Shown: piece by piece, positions 1-9,010 of the stretch
Numbering within the stretch: the stretch's first letter is position 1
Layout of the letters: every line of letters begins with the position of its first letter
Assembly (NCBI GenBank): GCA_937915865.1
Contig: CALGIG010000034.1
Coordinates: 119,101 to 183,100 of the forward strand
Reading direction: 5' to 3'
From: an uncultured Prolixibacteraceae bacterium
GTDB lineage: Bacteria > Bacteroidota > Bacteroidia > Bacteroidales > Prolixibacteraceae
DNA: 64,000 nucleotides
Notes under the pieces: generated by a model
The model's input: the letters and a program-made list of their open reading frames with translations, nothing else
Told to the model about the DNA's origin: nothing
Databases searched by the model: none
Translations under genes and position numbers: made by a program

Positions 1-35
1 TTCAAATATATACAATATATACTGTATATACAAAT

Positions 36-2414
36 TTAGAATTCTACCTGTACCCCAATTGTTGGCAATACCGTTCCCGAAGTGTTTTTCACCGTGCGCA
101 ACACATAGCGGGTTCCGTTGTCGGTAGTCAGAAAATTGCCGTTGGCATCCTGCTCGCGAACCACCAAATCCTGCGACTCCGACTGGTAATTGTATAAATT
201 CTGAATATCGAAGTAAAACTTCAGCGTCATCTTTTTCAGGTAGTACGATTTGTCAACGCGAACATCCAACTGGTGAAAAACGCCAAACCGGTTAGCATTC
301 AGTTTCGAATTATCCAGGTACGGCCCGCCCTGCAGATTCCACGCAGCAATCAGCGACGAGCGGTTTAAATCCCATGGTGTATAAGGAAGGCCGCCAACAA
401 AACGGAAGCGTCCGCCAACCTGCCAGTTACGTTTTAGCGAAGCGGTGCCGGTCATGCTCAAAATGTGCTTGCTGTCCCATGCCGAAACGATGTATTTCCC
501 GCTGCCATCCTGAAATTCGCTGCGCACCAGCGTGTACGACAAGTTAAGGTTGTATTTTGCGGAGCTGATCCGGGCCTGAAATTCGGCACCGTAAGCACGA
601 CCTTTAGAAGTTGAAGTCACCGCCTCATCACCAATCACGCCATAGTCGACGCCTTTGTTGGCCAGCGAAATCTGGTCGTTCACCGAGAATGGGTAATCGC
701 GGTAGTTTTTCAGGAAGCCTTCCAGCGAAAACTGCATGGCAGTAGCCGGTTTGAATTCCAATCCGCCAATGAAATGATCGACCGAAATGTACTTCAGATT
801 ATCCTTGTTCACCAACACCGAGTTCTGCTGATAACCCATTGCTGTGTAGGGTGGAAGCTGGTAATATCTTCCTGAATTCAGGTTCAGGCTCCATTTCGGA
901 TTAAGTTGATACGAAGCCGAAACGCGCGGCGAAAACTGTTTCAACAGGTTATTCATTTCCAAAGAATAGCTGTTGCCATCGAGTCTGAAACCTCCGGAAA
1001 GCGTGAGCCTTTCAGCCAAAAACGTATGGCTAACCTGACCAAAAACGCCGTATTTCACAAAATCCAAACTCGTGTTGTAATTCACATTTTGAACCGTTTC
1101 GGAGTAAAACCGCTTTTGCATGGTGTTATTGGTGTAGCGCACAAAATCGGCATTGATGCCAACATTGGCTTTGAAACCATCCATCCGCATGTTGTTTTCG
1201 AACCGGATTTTATTTTCCTGTTCCTGCGAGCTGTAATCCAGAATTTTATTGCTTTCCGAACTGTAATCGTTCTCAAGGTACTTGGTTCGGTTGTTGCTCA
1301 ACTGGCTCCGGCTCACCACAAAAGTCTGATAACTGTTTTCCCTGAAATGCTTGTAAACCGCGCCAATGGTGTAACTCCACTGGTCGTAAACCGGCAATTG
1401 GCCTAAAATATACTTTTGCTGATCATCCGGATTTTTAATGTCGAGATTCAAATCGTTGATGTCTTTCGAGGCCAGACCCAAAACCGTGAGTTCGTTTTTT
1501 GCATCGAAACGGGTGCGAATTTTAAATTGCATGTCGTTGAAGGTTGGCAAAAAAGGCAGTTTCAGGGCGGTAAAAAGCAACTTCAGGTACGAACGCCGGG
1601 CCGAAACGATGAAGGTAGTTTTGTCGCCAAGCGGACCGTCGAGGGTGGCCGAAACTTCCGAAGCACCCAAACTTCCTTTGAACTTCAATTTATCGGCATT
1701 GCCATCCACCTGACCAAATTCGAAAACCCCGCTCAATGCATTTCCCCTATTGGAAGGGAAAGCCCCGGAATAGTAATTCACTTCGCGGATCAGGTCGGCA
1801 TTCAGGATACCCACTGCCCCTCCCGACGCGCCCTGTGTGGCAAAGTGGTTGATGTTGGGCACCTCAACGCCATCGAGGTAAAAACGGCTTTCCGACGGCC
1901 CTCCACCACGAATAATGATGTCGTTGCGGAATGAGGGCGACGAAAGCACCCCGGCAAATGACTGAATCACTTTCGAAATATCGCGATTGGCGCCCGGACT
2001 TTTCTCAATCTCGCCAATGCCAATGGTCTTCAGCGAAACCGGACTTTCCTCTGTTTTACGGTAAGGCGAGGCTGTTACTTTAATTTCTTCAAGTTGTGTA
2101 TCGCTTTTGTCCATCCGAATTTCCACGGAAGCCACCTTTGCATTTTTAACTTCAATTTCAGAAGAAAGCGCAGTGTGATAACCAACGAACGAAGCCTGTA
2201 CACGCACAAAGCCGGTTTTCAATCCATTGATCTGGAAATTGCCGTTATCGTCGGTCACTGCTCCGATATTCGTTCCAACAACCACTACATTCACGAATGG
2301 CATGGACTCATTACTTTGGGCATCAATAATACGACCTTTTACCGAGGCCTGCTGTGCCCAAAGATTAACCTGAACACCCATGAGAACTAAAACCAGAAGT
2401 ATCGTTTTTCGCAT
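36..2414 (-). CDS. TonB-dependent outer-membrane receptor
   Basis: A 792-residue TonB-dependent receptor, which would import a bulky ligand across the outer membrane using energy from TonB/ExbBD. A signal peptide ends near residue 20 (NLWA/QQ). A carboxypeptidase-like regulatory domain follows (about 24-110, starting VKGRIIDA), then a plug domain (about 120-235, with RGGGPSESRFYLDGVEVP) and a beta-barrel running to a C-terminal aromatic residue (GVQVEF). The length is normal for the family. No SusD partner or sigma/anti-sigma pair lies beside it, so a SusC role in glycan uptake is not supported and the ligand is unknown; metal or siderophore transport are alternatives. It is divergent from dtd and stands alone. 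The family call is firm, the substrate open. Confidence 0.93.
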   Translation of the reverse strand: MRKTILLVLVLMGVQVNLWAQQASVKGRIIDAQSNESMPFVNVVVVGTNIGAVTDDNGNFQINGLKTGFVRVQASFVGYHTALSSEIEVKNAKVASVEIRMDKSDTQLEEIKVTASPYRKTEESPVSLKTIGIGEIEKSPGANRDISKVIQSFAGVLSSPSFRNDIIIRGGGPSESRFYLDGVEVPNINHFATQGASGGAVGILNADLIREVNYYSGAFPSNRGNALSGVFEFGQVDGNADKLKFKGSLGASEVSATLDGPLGDKTTFIVSARRSYLKLLFTALKLPFLPTFNDMQFKIRTRFDAKNELTVLGLASKDINDLNLDIKNPDDQQKYILGQLPVYDQWSYTIGAVYKHFRENSYQTFVVSRSQLSNNRTKYLENDYSSESNKILDYSSQEQENKIRFENNMRMDGFKANVGINADFVRYTNNTMQKRFYSETVQNVNYNTSLDFVKYGVFGQVSHTFLAERLTLSGGFRLDGNSYSLEMNNLLKQFSPRVSASYQLNPKWSLNLNSGRYYQLPPYTAMGYQQNSVLVNKDNLKYISVDHFIGGLEFKPATAMQFSLEGFLKNYRDYPFSVNDQISLANKGVDYGVIGDEAVTSTSKGRAYGAEFQARISSAKYNLNLSYTLVRSEFQDGSGKYIVSAWDSKHILSMTGTASLKRNWQVGGRFRFVGGLPYTPWDLNRSSLIAAWNLQGGPYLDNSKLNANRFGVFHQLDVRVDKSYYLKKMTLKFYFDIQNLYNYQSESQDLVVREQDANGNFLTTDNGTRYVLRTVKNTSGTVLPTIGVQVEF

Positions 2415-2522
2415 AAAATTGGCAGTTTGTCTAATTTAATCAATGAAAAGCTAAACAAGATATACCCGCCAAAGTTTAACTGTCCGGTTTGTTTTTTATA
2501 ATATTGCTTAAAAATTACGTTT

Positions 2523-2981
2523 ATGAGACTGGTTATTCAACGGGTAAGTTCGGCATCGGTAGAGGTAGAAGATTATTTGGTCGCCGAAATTGAGACAGGG
2601 TTATTGATTTTGGCCGGTATAGAAGAAACAGATACCCAGGAAGACATCGACTGGCTGGTGAAAAAAGCCACGCAGTTGCGCATATTTAACGATGCTGAGG
2701 GCGTGATGAATCTGTCGGTGCAGGAAGTTGGCGGAAAAATTATATTGGTAAGCCAGTTCACGCTGCATGCCTCTACGAAAAAAGGAAACCGCCCATCGTA
2801 CATTCGCGCCGCAGCGCCGGAAACAGCCATTCCGCTTTACGAAGATTTGATCGACGAATTCCGAAAAGTACTGGGAAACAAGAAGGTTGAAACCGGGATT
2901 TTTGGCGCCGACATGCAGGTTTATTTGGTGAACGATGGCCCGGTAACGATTATTCTGGATTCGAAGAATAGAGATTTTTAG
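2523..2981 (+). CDS. dtd: D-aminoacyl-tRNA deacylase
   Basis: DTD removes D-amino acids (and glycine mischarged on tRNA-Ala) from tRNA in the cytoplasm. At 152 residues it is full length. The start MRLVIQRVSSASV, the SQFTLHAST motif near residue 77 and the NDGPVTI motif near 137 form the active site of the homodimer. The ATG at 2523 is the only good start. It heads a small forward-strand series with the MazG-like gene and deoC, separated by 100-bp gaps that contain repeats, so these may not be one transcript. Confidence 0.95.
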   Translation: MRLVIQRVSSASVEVEDYLVAEIETGLLILAGIEETDTQEDIDWLVKKATQLRIFNDAEGVMNLSVQEVGGKIILVSQFTLHASTKKGNRPSYIRAAAPETAIPLYEDLIDEFRKVLGNKKVETGIFGADMQVYLVNDGPVTIILDSKNRDF

Positions 2982-3093
2982 TCATTAACGGACATTTGCT
3001 TCGCGTCATTCATTGTGATTGGCGCCATAAACGACGAATGACAATAAATGACAACAGTGACTAAATTTACTTTTACCATCAAAATTTCAAGAT

Positions 3094-3435
3094 ATGACAA
3101 CCAACGAAGTCTCCCTTCCCGAAGCCCAGCAAATGGTTGACCATTGGATCAAAACCATTGGGGTGCGCTACTTCAGCGAGCTGACCAACATGGCCATCCT
3201 CACCGAAGAAGTGGGCGAACTGGCGCGTATCATGGCGCGAACTTATGGCGATCAGTCGTTCAAAAAATCTGACGAAGGCAAAAACCTGGGCGACGAAATG
3301 GCTGATGTGCTGTGGGTGTTAATTTGTCTGGCCAACCAGACCGGAGTCGATCTGAATGAAGCCTTTCTGAAAAACATGGAAAAGAAAACCAGCCGCGATA
3401 AAGACCGGCATCAAAATAACGAAAAACTCAAATAG
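3094..3435 (+). CDS. MazG-like nucleotide pyrophosphohydrolase
   Basis: A 113-residue all-alpha NTP pyrophosphohydrolase of the MazG/dCTPase superfamily, expected to hydrolyse a house-cleaning (d)NTP to the monophosphate and PPi with Mg. The metal-binding signature is visible as EEVGELARIMART followed by GDEMADVLWVLICLAN. There is one MazG domain only, unlike the double-domain E. coli MazG, so it is closer to the short pyrophosphohydrolases. Its stop codon lies inside the 5' arm of a 17-bp inverted repeat (3431-3503). The exact substrate cannot be told from the sequence. Confidence 0.88.
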   Translation: MTTNEVSLPEAQQMVDHWIKTIGVRYFSELTNMAILTEEVGELARIMARTYGDQSFKKSDEGKNLGDEMADVLWVLICLANQTGVDLNEAFLKNMEKKTSRDKDRHQNNEKLK

Positions 3436-3503
3436 TTCCAAGTTTCAAATTTCAATTTACAGGTGACCGGCTTGGAATTTGGAACCTGAAACTTGGAACT
3501 ATT
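3431..3503. repeat. 17-bp perfect inverted repeat
   Basis: AATAGTTCCAAGTTTCA at 3431-3447 is matched exactly by its reverse complement at 3487-3503, leaving a 39-nt loop. The left arm contains the MazG-like gene stop codon. There is no T-run straight after it, so a classical terminator is not clear; mRNA 3'-end protection or a dispersed intergenic repeat are alternatives. Confidence 0.7.
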
Positions 3504-3538
3504 ATTTATTGATAATCAACAATTAAATACAAAAAGAT

Positions 3539-4393
3539 ATGTCTATTGAAAGTTGTCCACTGTCGCTCGAAGATGTTCAGGCCGAATTGGAATACATCCG
3601 CGAAGCCGCTGAGAAAAACCTCAACAAAAAAATGTTTGAAAAAGCGCTTTCATGCATCGATTTAACCACGTTGAACTCAACCGATACACTCGATTTGGTT
3701 ACCCGGTTTACCGAAAAAGTGAACCTGTTTCCGCAGGCTTATCCTGAAGTGAGTAATGTTGCTGCCATTTGCGTGTATCCGAATATGGCCAAAGCCGTGA
3801 AAGAAACCCTGAAAATCGACGGCGTAAAAATCGCTGCTGTTTCCGGAGGTTTCCCTTCATCAATGACTTTCGCCGAACTGAAAATTGAAGAAGCCCGTTT
3901 GGCAGTGGCCGCCGGAGCCAACGAAATTGACATCGTAGTTCCGCTTTGGGCCTTTCTGGCAGGTGATTTCGAAACCGTTTCCGCTGAAATTTCTGCAACT
4001 AAAAAAGCCATTGGCGACGCTCACCTGAAAGTCATTTTGGAATCGGGTGTGCTTACTGTAGATCAAATCTGGCAATCGTCACAGTTGGCAATCGAAGCTG
4101 GAGCCGATTTTATCAAAACCTCAACCGGCAAGTTGCCGCAAGCTGCCACACCCGAAGCCGCTTTTGTGATGTGCCTGGCTATAAAACAACATTTCGAAGA
4201 AACCGGAAAGAAAATCGGATTTAAACCAGCTGGAGGAATTGTAACTCCTGAAGATGCCATCTTGTATCTCACTATCGTTCAGGAAATTTTGGGCAACGAA
4301 TGGTTGACACCCGAGCTTTTCCGCATAGGAGCGAGCCGTTTGGCAAACAACCTGCTCGAAAAAATTACTGGCAGCCCTGCCAAACATTTTTAG
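3539..4393 (+). CDS. deoC: Deoxyribose-phosphate aldolase
   Basis: DeoC splits 2-deoxyribose 5-phosphate into glyceraldehyde 3-phosphate and acetaldehyde in deoxynucleoside catabolism. The class I aldolase TIM barrel is clear. The Schiff-base lysine is K193 in FIKTSTGK, with D131 in NEIDIVV and K229 in KPAGGI as the proton-relay residues. At 284 residues it is longer than the E. coli enzyme (259), with an extra N-terminal helix of about 30 residues. No deoA or deoD lies beside it. Confidence 0.96.
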   Translation: MSIESCPLSLEDVQAELEYIREAAEKNLNKKMFEKALSCIDLTTLNSTDTLDLVTRFTEKVNLFPQAYPEVSNVAAICVYPNMAKAVKETLKIDGVKIAAVSGGFPSSMTFAELKIEEARLAVAAGANEIDIVVPLWAFLAGDFETVSAEISATKKAIGDAHLKVILESGVLTVDQIWQSSQLAIEAGADFIKTSTGKLPQAATPEAAFVMCLAIKQHFEETGKKIGFKPAGGIVTPEDAILYLTIVQEILGNEWLTPELFRIGASRLANNLLEKITGSPAKHF

Positions 4394-4450
4394 AGAACCG
4401 CTGTTTAATTCAGCAAAACTCAAAATTCAATTAAAAAAGATTTAAAAATT

Positions 4451-4951
4451 ATGGCACAAATTACTTTAAAAGGCAATGCAATTCAAACCATAGGCGAACT
4501 TCCTGTAAAAGGAACAAAAGCTCCTGATTTCGAATTAATTAAAAACGATTTATCTAAAGTTTCATTGAAAGATTTCGCCGGACAGCGTCTGGTTCTGAAT
4601 ATCTTCCCAAGTTTGGACACCGGCACATGCGCCGCATCCGTGCGTCATTTCAATAAAGAAGCTGCCGGATTGGCAAACACCAAAGTTCTTTGCATTTCGC
4701 GCGATTTACCATTTGCTCAAGGCCGTTTCTGCGGAACTGAAGGAATCGACAATGCAATCACTTTGTCGGATTTTGCAACCGGTAAATTTGGTAAAGATTA
4801 TCAGTTGGAAATCACTACTGGCCCGTTGGCTGCTTTGCACTCGCGCTCAGTGGTTGTATTGGACGAAAACCACACCGTAATTTACACCCAGCAGGTTCCC
4901 GAAATTGTTGACGAACCCAATTACGACGCTGCTTTGGCTGTGTTGAAGTAA
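4451..4951 (+). CDS. tpx: Thiol peroxidase (atypical 2-Cys peroxiredoxin)
   Basis: Tpx reduces hydrogen peroxide and organic peroxides with electrons from thioredoxin. At 166 residues it is standard size. The peroxidatic cysteine is C60 in DTGTCAASVRHFN and the resolving cysteine is C94 in GRFCGTEGI, the spacing typical of Tpx. The start MAQITLKGN is the family consensus. A strong stem-loop terminator follows 22 bp after the stop. Confidence 0.97.
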   Translation: MAQITLKGNAIQTIGELPVKGTKAPDFELIKNDLSKVSLKDFAGQRLVLNIFPSLDTGTCAASVRHFNKEAAGLANTKVLCISRDLPFAQGRFCGTEGIDNAITLSDFATGKFGKDYQLEITTGPLAALHSRSVVVLDENHTVIYTQQVPEIVDEPNYDAALAVLK

Positions 4952-4973
4952 TAGAAATTTTAAACTAATATTG

Positions 4974-5007
4974 AAAAGCTGTTGGCCTCGTGTTGACAGC
5001 TTTTTTT
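4974..5007 (+). terminator. Rho-independent terminator after tpx
   Basis: The stem AAAAGCTGT / ACAGCTTTT has a 13-nt loop and ends in a run of seven T residues. It closes the tpx transcript. Confidence 0.85.
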
Positions 5008-5072
5008 ATGTCCGGAAATTCCTGAAAGATTGTTATATTTGAAATAAACAGTCTGATTAAATCGAAATCAAA

Positions 5073-5405
5073 ATGACCAAAAAAGATGCACTAAAGCTGT
5101 TTGAAGATAAAAAAGTCCGCACCATTTGGGACAGCGGGCAGGAGAAGTGGTTTTTATCCATTATTAATGTCATAGAAATACTAACGAATAGTCCAAATCC
5201 CCGAAAATACTGAAGTGTTTTAAAAGCACGACTTAAAAAAGAAGGAAGTCAGTTGGCTACAAATTGTAGTCAACTGAAAATGCAATCGGCTGACGGGAAA
5301 TTTTACAAAACGGATGTTGCTGATATTGAACAGCTTTTCAGATTAATCCAGCCTGTTTCTTCATCTAAAGCAGAACCCAAACTGTTACAATTTGTAACGG
5401 TTTGA
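5073..5405 (+). pseudogene. BRO-N domain protein, interrupted by a nonsense codon
   Basis: A 110-codon frame beginning MTKKDALKLFEDKKVRTIW reads as the N-terminal BRO (Bro-N) domain found in phage antirepressors and many Bacteroidota accessory genes. An in-frame TGA at 5211-5213 (codon 47) stands where the family normally has a tryptophan (NPRKYW). Reading continues in frame after it (SVLKARLKKEGSQLATN) to a TGA at 5403. The C-terminal half seen in relatives is missing, so this is a decayed remnant. It fills most of the 500-bp gap between tpx and ppc. Confidence 0.75.
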
Positions 5406-5473
5406 GTTACCATTTGATCACAATCTCAACAATATCTTGTTCCAAGGTGTTTTAATTGCTCAAAACTGTAATT

Positions 5474-8236
5474 ATGCACCCTGTTTTAGAAGAAAATATC
5501 CGGGAAATCGGGAAACCTTATGTCGATTTGCATTTCCTGCTTTCCTGCCTGAAAGAAGTTCTTCAGGCCAACAACGAAAACGAGCTGGTTAAGTATATTC
5601 CCTGGCTGAATACTGAAATTGCTTCCCCCGATGAAGCGTTGGTGCAGAAAGTCACACACCTGTATTCCATTTGTTTTCAGTTGCTCAATCTGAGTGAAGT
5701 AAACTGGGCGGTGCAAGGCCGCCGCAACAAACAGCAAAACCAGGCCCCGGCAAACGTAAACGGGAGTTGGGCGCAAACATTCACCGAACTAAAGGAATTG
5801 GAAATTGCTCCTGAAAAAATTGTGGACACTCTTTCGCACCTTGAAATTGAACCGGTGATGACGGCCCACCCTACCGAAGCCAAACGAACTGTCGTCCTGA
5901 AATATTACCGCGAACTTTACCTTCAGTTGGTAATGCTCGAAAACCCGGTTTACACCAAACACGAACGCGAGCAAATCCGTTCAGGCATTAAGGAAATACT
6001 GACCCGGCTGTGGTTTATCGACGATATTTACCTTGAAAAACCACAGGTTGAAACCGAACTCGATAACGTTTTGCATTACCTTACCAAGGTTTTTCCTGAA
6101 GTTTTTGAACTGCACGACCGAACGCTGATTCAGGCATGGACTGAGGTCGGATTTGACCCGGAATTTTTAAAGAACTATTGTTCACTGCCAAAAATTAGTT
6201 TAGGCTCGTGGGTTGGTGGCGACCGTGACGGGCATCCGCTGGTAACTCCTGAAATAACACGGTACACGCTCGAACGAATGCGCGCCGAAGCCTTGATCCT
6301 TAACCGCCGGAAATTGAGTCAGCTCGCCGATAGTCTGAGTATTTATACTTCTGCCGAAAAAATATCGACGGCTTTTCAAGCTAGAAAAGCTGAATTGGAA
6401 CAACAAATACCAGATATTTCAGAAAATATCCCTTTCAAACTGGCATTGCGCGAGCCCTTTCGTCAATTCGTGTTACTGTTGATCGAAAAACTTCCGGTTC
6501 AGGAGAATCATTCCGGAAACTTACAATTGGTGCCCAACAAATGGAGTTATTCGAATTCGGGACAACTTATTACTGATCTGGAATTATTGCTGCAGTCACT
6601 TTCGGAATGGGGAGCGCCAATGCTGGCACAAAATGAAGTGGCCCGCTCGTTGCGCTTTGTTCAAAGCTTTGGCTTTCACCTGGCTCATCTCGATGTCAGG
6701 CAAAATAGTGAGCACTATCAAAAAGCTTTGAATGGACTGCTTTGCGAATCAGGCTTCGAGAATAAAATATCGCCGGAAGGTTTGGTTGACAGGACTTTCA
6801 TTCTTCAGGAGATCAACCAGTACCGGCCCTTTGCCCACAATTATTCGGGAAGTACTTCCGAAACGATTAACGTGTTAGGCTACTTATCGGTTTTGGAATG
6901 CCACATCAGCAACTACGGCCCTAACGCGTTGGGTTCGATGATTGTAAGCATGACTAAAAAAGTGGATGATTTATTCACTTTTTACCTGCTGGCCCGCGAA
7001 GCCGGATTGTACCTGAAAACCAAATCGGGCGCGGCTTGCCAGTTACCAGTGGTTCCGCTTTTCGAAACCATCGACGATTTGCACCGTGCTCCGGCCATTT
7101 TAGACGAATTTTTAGCGCATCCGGTAACCCGAAATACACTCACCTTGCAAGCACAGCGCAAAGGCTATAAAAAGCCAGTTGCCGAAGTCATGATTGGTTA
7201 CAGCGACAGCAACAAAGACGGCGGAATACTTTCGAGCCAGTGGCACTTGTACGAAGCCCAGCACGAGCTGGCCAAAATAGGGCAAAAACACGGCGTAGAT
7301 ATCCGTTTTTTCCACGGAAAAGGCGGAAGCATCAGCCGGGGAGCCGGACCAATGCACTGGTTCCTGAAAAGCCTTCCGCCCGATTCGCTCTGCGGAAAAC
7401 TCCGGTTGACAGAGCAAGGCGAAACCATCGAGCGCAAATACGCCAACAAGGTAAATGCAGCTTTCAATATTGAACTTTTGAGCTCGGGAACTTTGCGAAA
7501 CACGCTGCTAAACACCCATCCATACGACGAGCAGTTGTTCGAGCTGGTGAGCTTTATGGCGCACGAAAGTTTTACAAGTTACAATGCGCTCACGCGTCAC
7601 TCCAGTTTTATCCGTTTTTTCGAGCAGGCTACGCCCATTGATGCCATCGAAACCAGTAAAATCGGGTCGCGCCCATCGCGCCGTACTAACCAGCGAACTT
7701 TAACCGATTTGCGCGCCATTCCCTGGGTTTTTAGCTGGACGCAAAGCCGGACCAATATAACCAGTTGGTATGGCGTTGGCAGTACTTTGCAATTGCTCAA
7801 AAACGATTATCCTGAAAAGTACAGCCTCCTCAAGGAATTGCTGGTTTCGCACCCGCTCTTGCGATACATCTTAACCAATGTCGATTCGGGTTTGGCAGCC
7901 ACCGATCCTGAGATTATCCGGTTTTATGCTTCGCTTGTTGAAGAAGAAAATGTAAAAAATGATATTCTGGAACTTATCCTGAATGAATTCGAACTTACGC
8001 AAAAGCTTCTGGCCGAAATACTCGAAAAACCATTTCAGGAACGAAGAAAAAACCATTTCTATTCGACCAAATTACGCGCTGTTGCCTTAGATTTGATGCA
8101 CCAAATACAGGTAAATACACTAAGAAGCTGGCGTGAAGAAAAAGAGCTGGAAAATTCGGCCAATGTGAAGCAACAAAATATCATTCTGCTCAAAACAATA
8201 AATGCAGTAGCAAATGCCCTCGGATCAACAGGTTAA
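5474..8236 (+). CDS. ppc: Phosphoenolpyruvate carboxylase
   Basis: PEPC adds bicarbonate to PEP to give oxaloacetate, replenishing the TCA cycle. I chose the ATG at 5474 over an upstream TTG at 5456, giving 920 residues, the usual length. Diagnostic motifs are present: catalytic VMTAHPTEAKRT near residue 132, GSWVGGDRDGHP, MIGYSDSNKDGG, the mobile loop FHGKGGSISRGAGP, and a short C-terminal end in ALGSTG in place of the usual QNTG. The next gene, 28 bp downstream, encodes a predicted carbonic anhydrase that could supply its bicarbonate. Confidence 0.97.
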   Translation: MHPVLEENIREIGKPYVDLHFLLSCLKEVLQANNENELVKYIPWLNTEIASPDEALVQKVTHLYSICFQLLNLSEVNWAVQGRRNKQQNQAPANVNGSWAQTFTELKELEIAPEKIVDTLSHLEIEPVMTAHPTEAKRTVVLKYYRELYLQLVMLENPVYTKHEREQIRSGIKEILTRLWFIDDIYLEKPQVETELDNVLHYLTKVFPEVFELHDRTLIQAWTEVGFDPEFLKNYCSLPKISLGSWVGGDRDGHPLVTPEITRYTLERMRAEALILNRRKLSQLADSLSIYTSAEKISTAFQARKAELEQQIPDISENIPFKLALREPFRQFVLLLIEKLPVQENHSGNLQLVPNKWSYSNSGQLITDLELLLQSLSEWGAPMLAQNEVARSLRFVQSFGFHLAHLDVRQNSEHYQKALNGLLCESGFENKISPEGLVDRTFILQEINQYRPFAHNYSGSTSETINVLGYLSVLECHISNYGPNALGSMIVSMTKKVDDLFTFYLLAREAGLYLKTKSGAACQLPVVPLFETIDDLHRAPAILDEFLAHPVTRNTLTLQAQRKGYKKPVAEVMIGYSDSNKDGGILSSQWHLYEAQHELAKIGQKHGVDIRFFHGKGGSISRGAGPMHWFLKSLPPDSLCGKLRLTEQGETIERKYANKVNAAFNIELLSSGTLRNTLLNTHPYDEQLFELVSFMAHESFTSYNALTRHSSFIRFFEQATPIDAIETSKIGSRPSRRTNQRTLTDLRAIPWVFSWTQSRTNITSWYGVGSTLQLLKNDYPEKYSLLKELLVSHPLLRYILTNVDSGLAATDPEIIRFYASLVEEENVKNDILELILNEFELTQKLLAEILEKPFQERRKNHFYSTKLRAVALDLMHQIQVNTLRSWREEKELENSANVKQQNIILLKTINAVANALGSTG

Positions 8237-8263
8237 TTATATGAATTACGAAAAATTGAAATC

Positions 8264-8959
8264 ATGCAAAAAATAATTAGTCAATACTTTAACGAGTTCT
8301 CAACCATGAACGAGGCATCGCACAATGCAGTGTTCGAAATTGCCAATCGCGAAGGCATTGAGATGAATAAAATCATTGTAGCCACTTCGTTTTGTTTCGA
8401 CGAACTTAACCACCAACCGGCAAAAATGAATTTGCCATCGCCACAGGGAACTTTTATCATGGGTGGACTAGCAGGATATCCCTTTGTGGGCGATATTGGT
8501 TTAACTGCTTTTGTCGATCATATTCCTGATGGTGGCGCAGCTTTGTTCATTTTTGGATCGCACATTGGCATTTCGCGCAGCGGCGAAATTGGCAAGATCA
8601 AACGCGTTGGACAACACCGCCATACCAATACCTGCGGAGCTTTGATGATGGTTCAGAACCACGTTTTATCGGAATCAATTCATGAAATAGATTCGGCCAA
8701 TTATTCAGCATTTCAGCCCGAATTTCTGGCGCTCCGACTGTTGCCAATGGTAAGCGAAATTCGAAATGCCGAGGTTCCAATCCTGAAAACAACCCATTTG
8801 GTGTACGATGAAATTGAGAATGAAATTCTGAAACTGATCATCAGCAATAAGCGGCTTCAGTCAAACTATCCGGTTTACATTTTAGGAGGAATCGTCATCA
8901 ATACCGACGAATCGCTGCCCAACTATTTTTCGCAGAAGGTTTTTAGAAAAGTAAATTAA
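8264..8959 (+). CDS. LCIB-type beta-carbonic anhydrase family protein
   Basis: A 231-residue protein resembling the limiting-CO2-inducible B/C carbonic anhydrase family (LCIB_C_CA). The core GGLAGYPFVGDIGLTAFVDH and the following FGSHIGIS match that family. Candidate zinc ligands are C44 (SFCFDE), H100 (GSHIG) and C124 (NTCGAL), with D46 as a possible catalytic Asp. The family interconverts CO2 and bicarbonate, although some members are inactive when tested. It begins 28 bp after ppc and is almost certainly co-transcribed, which fits a role in feeding bicarbonate to PEP carboxylase. The family call rests on motif recognition; activity is inference. Confidence 0.78.
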   Translation: MQKIISQYFNEFSTMNEASHNAVFEIANREGIEMNKIIVATSFCFDELNHQPAKMNLPSPQGTFIMGGLAGYPFVGDIGLTAFVDHIPDGGAALFIFGSHIGISRSGEIGKIKRVGQHRHTNTCGALMMVQNHVLSESIHEIDSANYSAFQPEFLALRLLPMVSEIRNAEVPILKTTHLVYDEIENEILKLIISNKRLQSNYPVYILGGIVINTDESLPNYFSQKVFRKVN

Positions 8960-9010
8960 AGCGTGGAAAGTATATTTTCAATGGTCATTCGTAGTTTTTT
9001 CGGATGACTA

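Noticed and set aside
906..1934. Long open frames on the plus strand (906-1406, 1416-1934) opposite the TonB receptor
   Set aside because: They lie wholly within the receptor on the other strand and have no family-like motifs; they are shadow frames.
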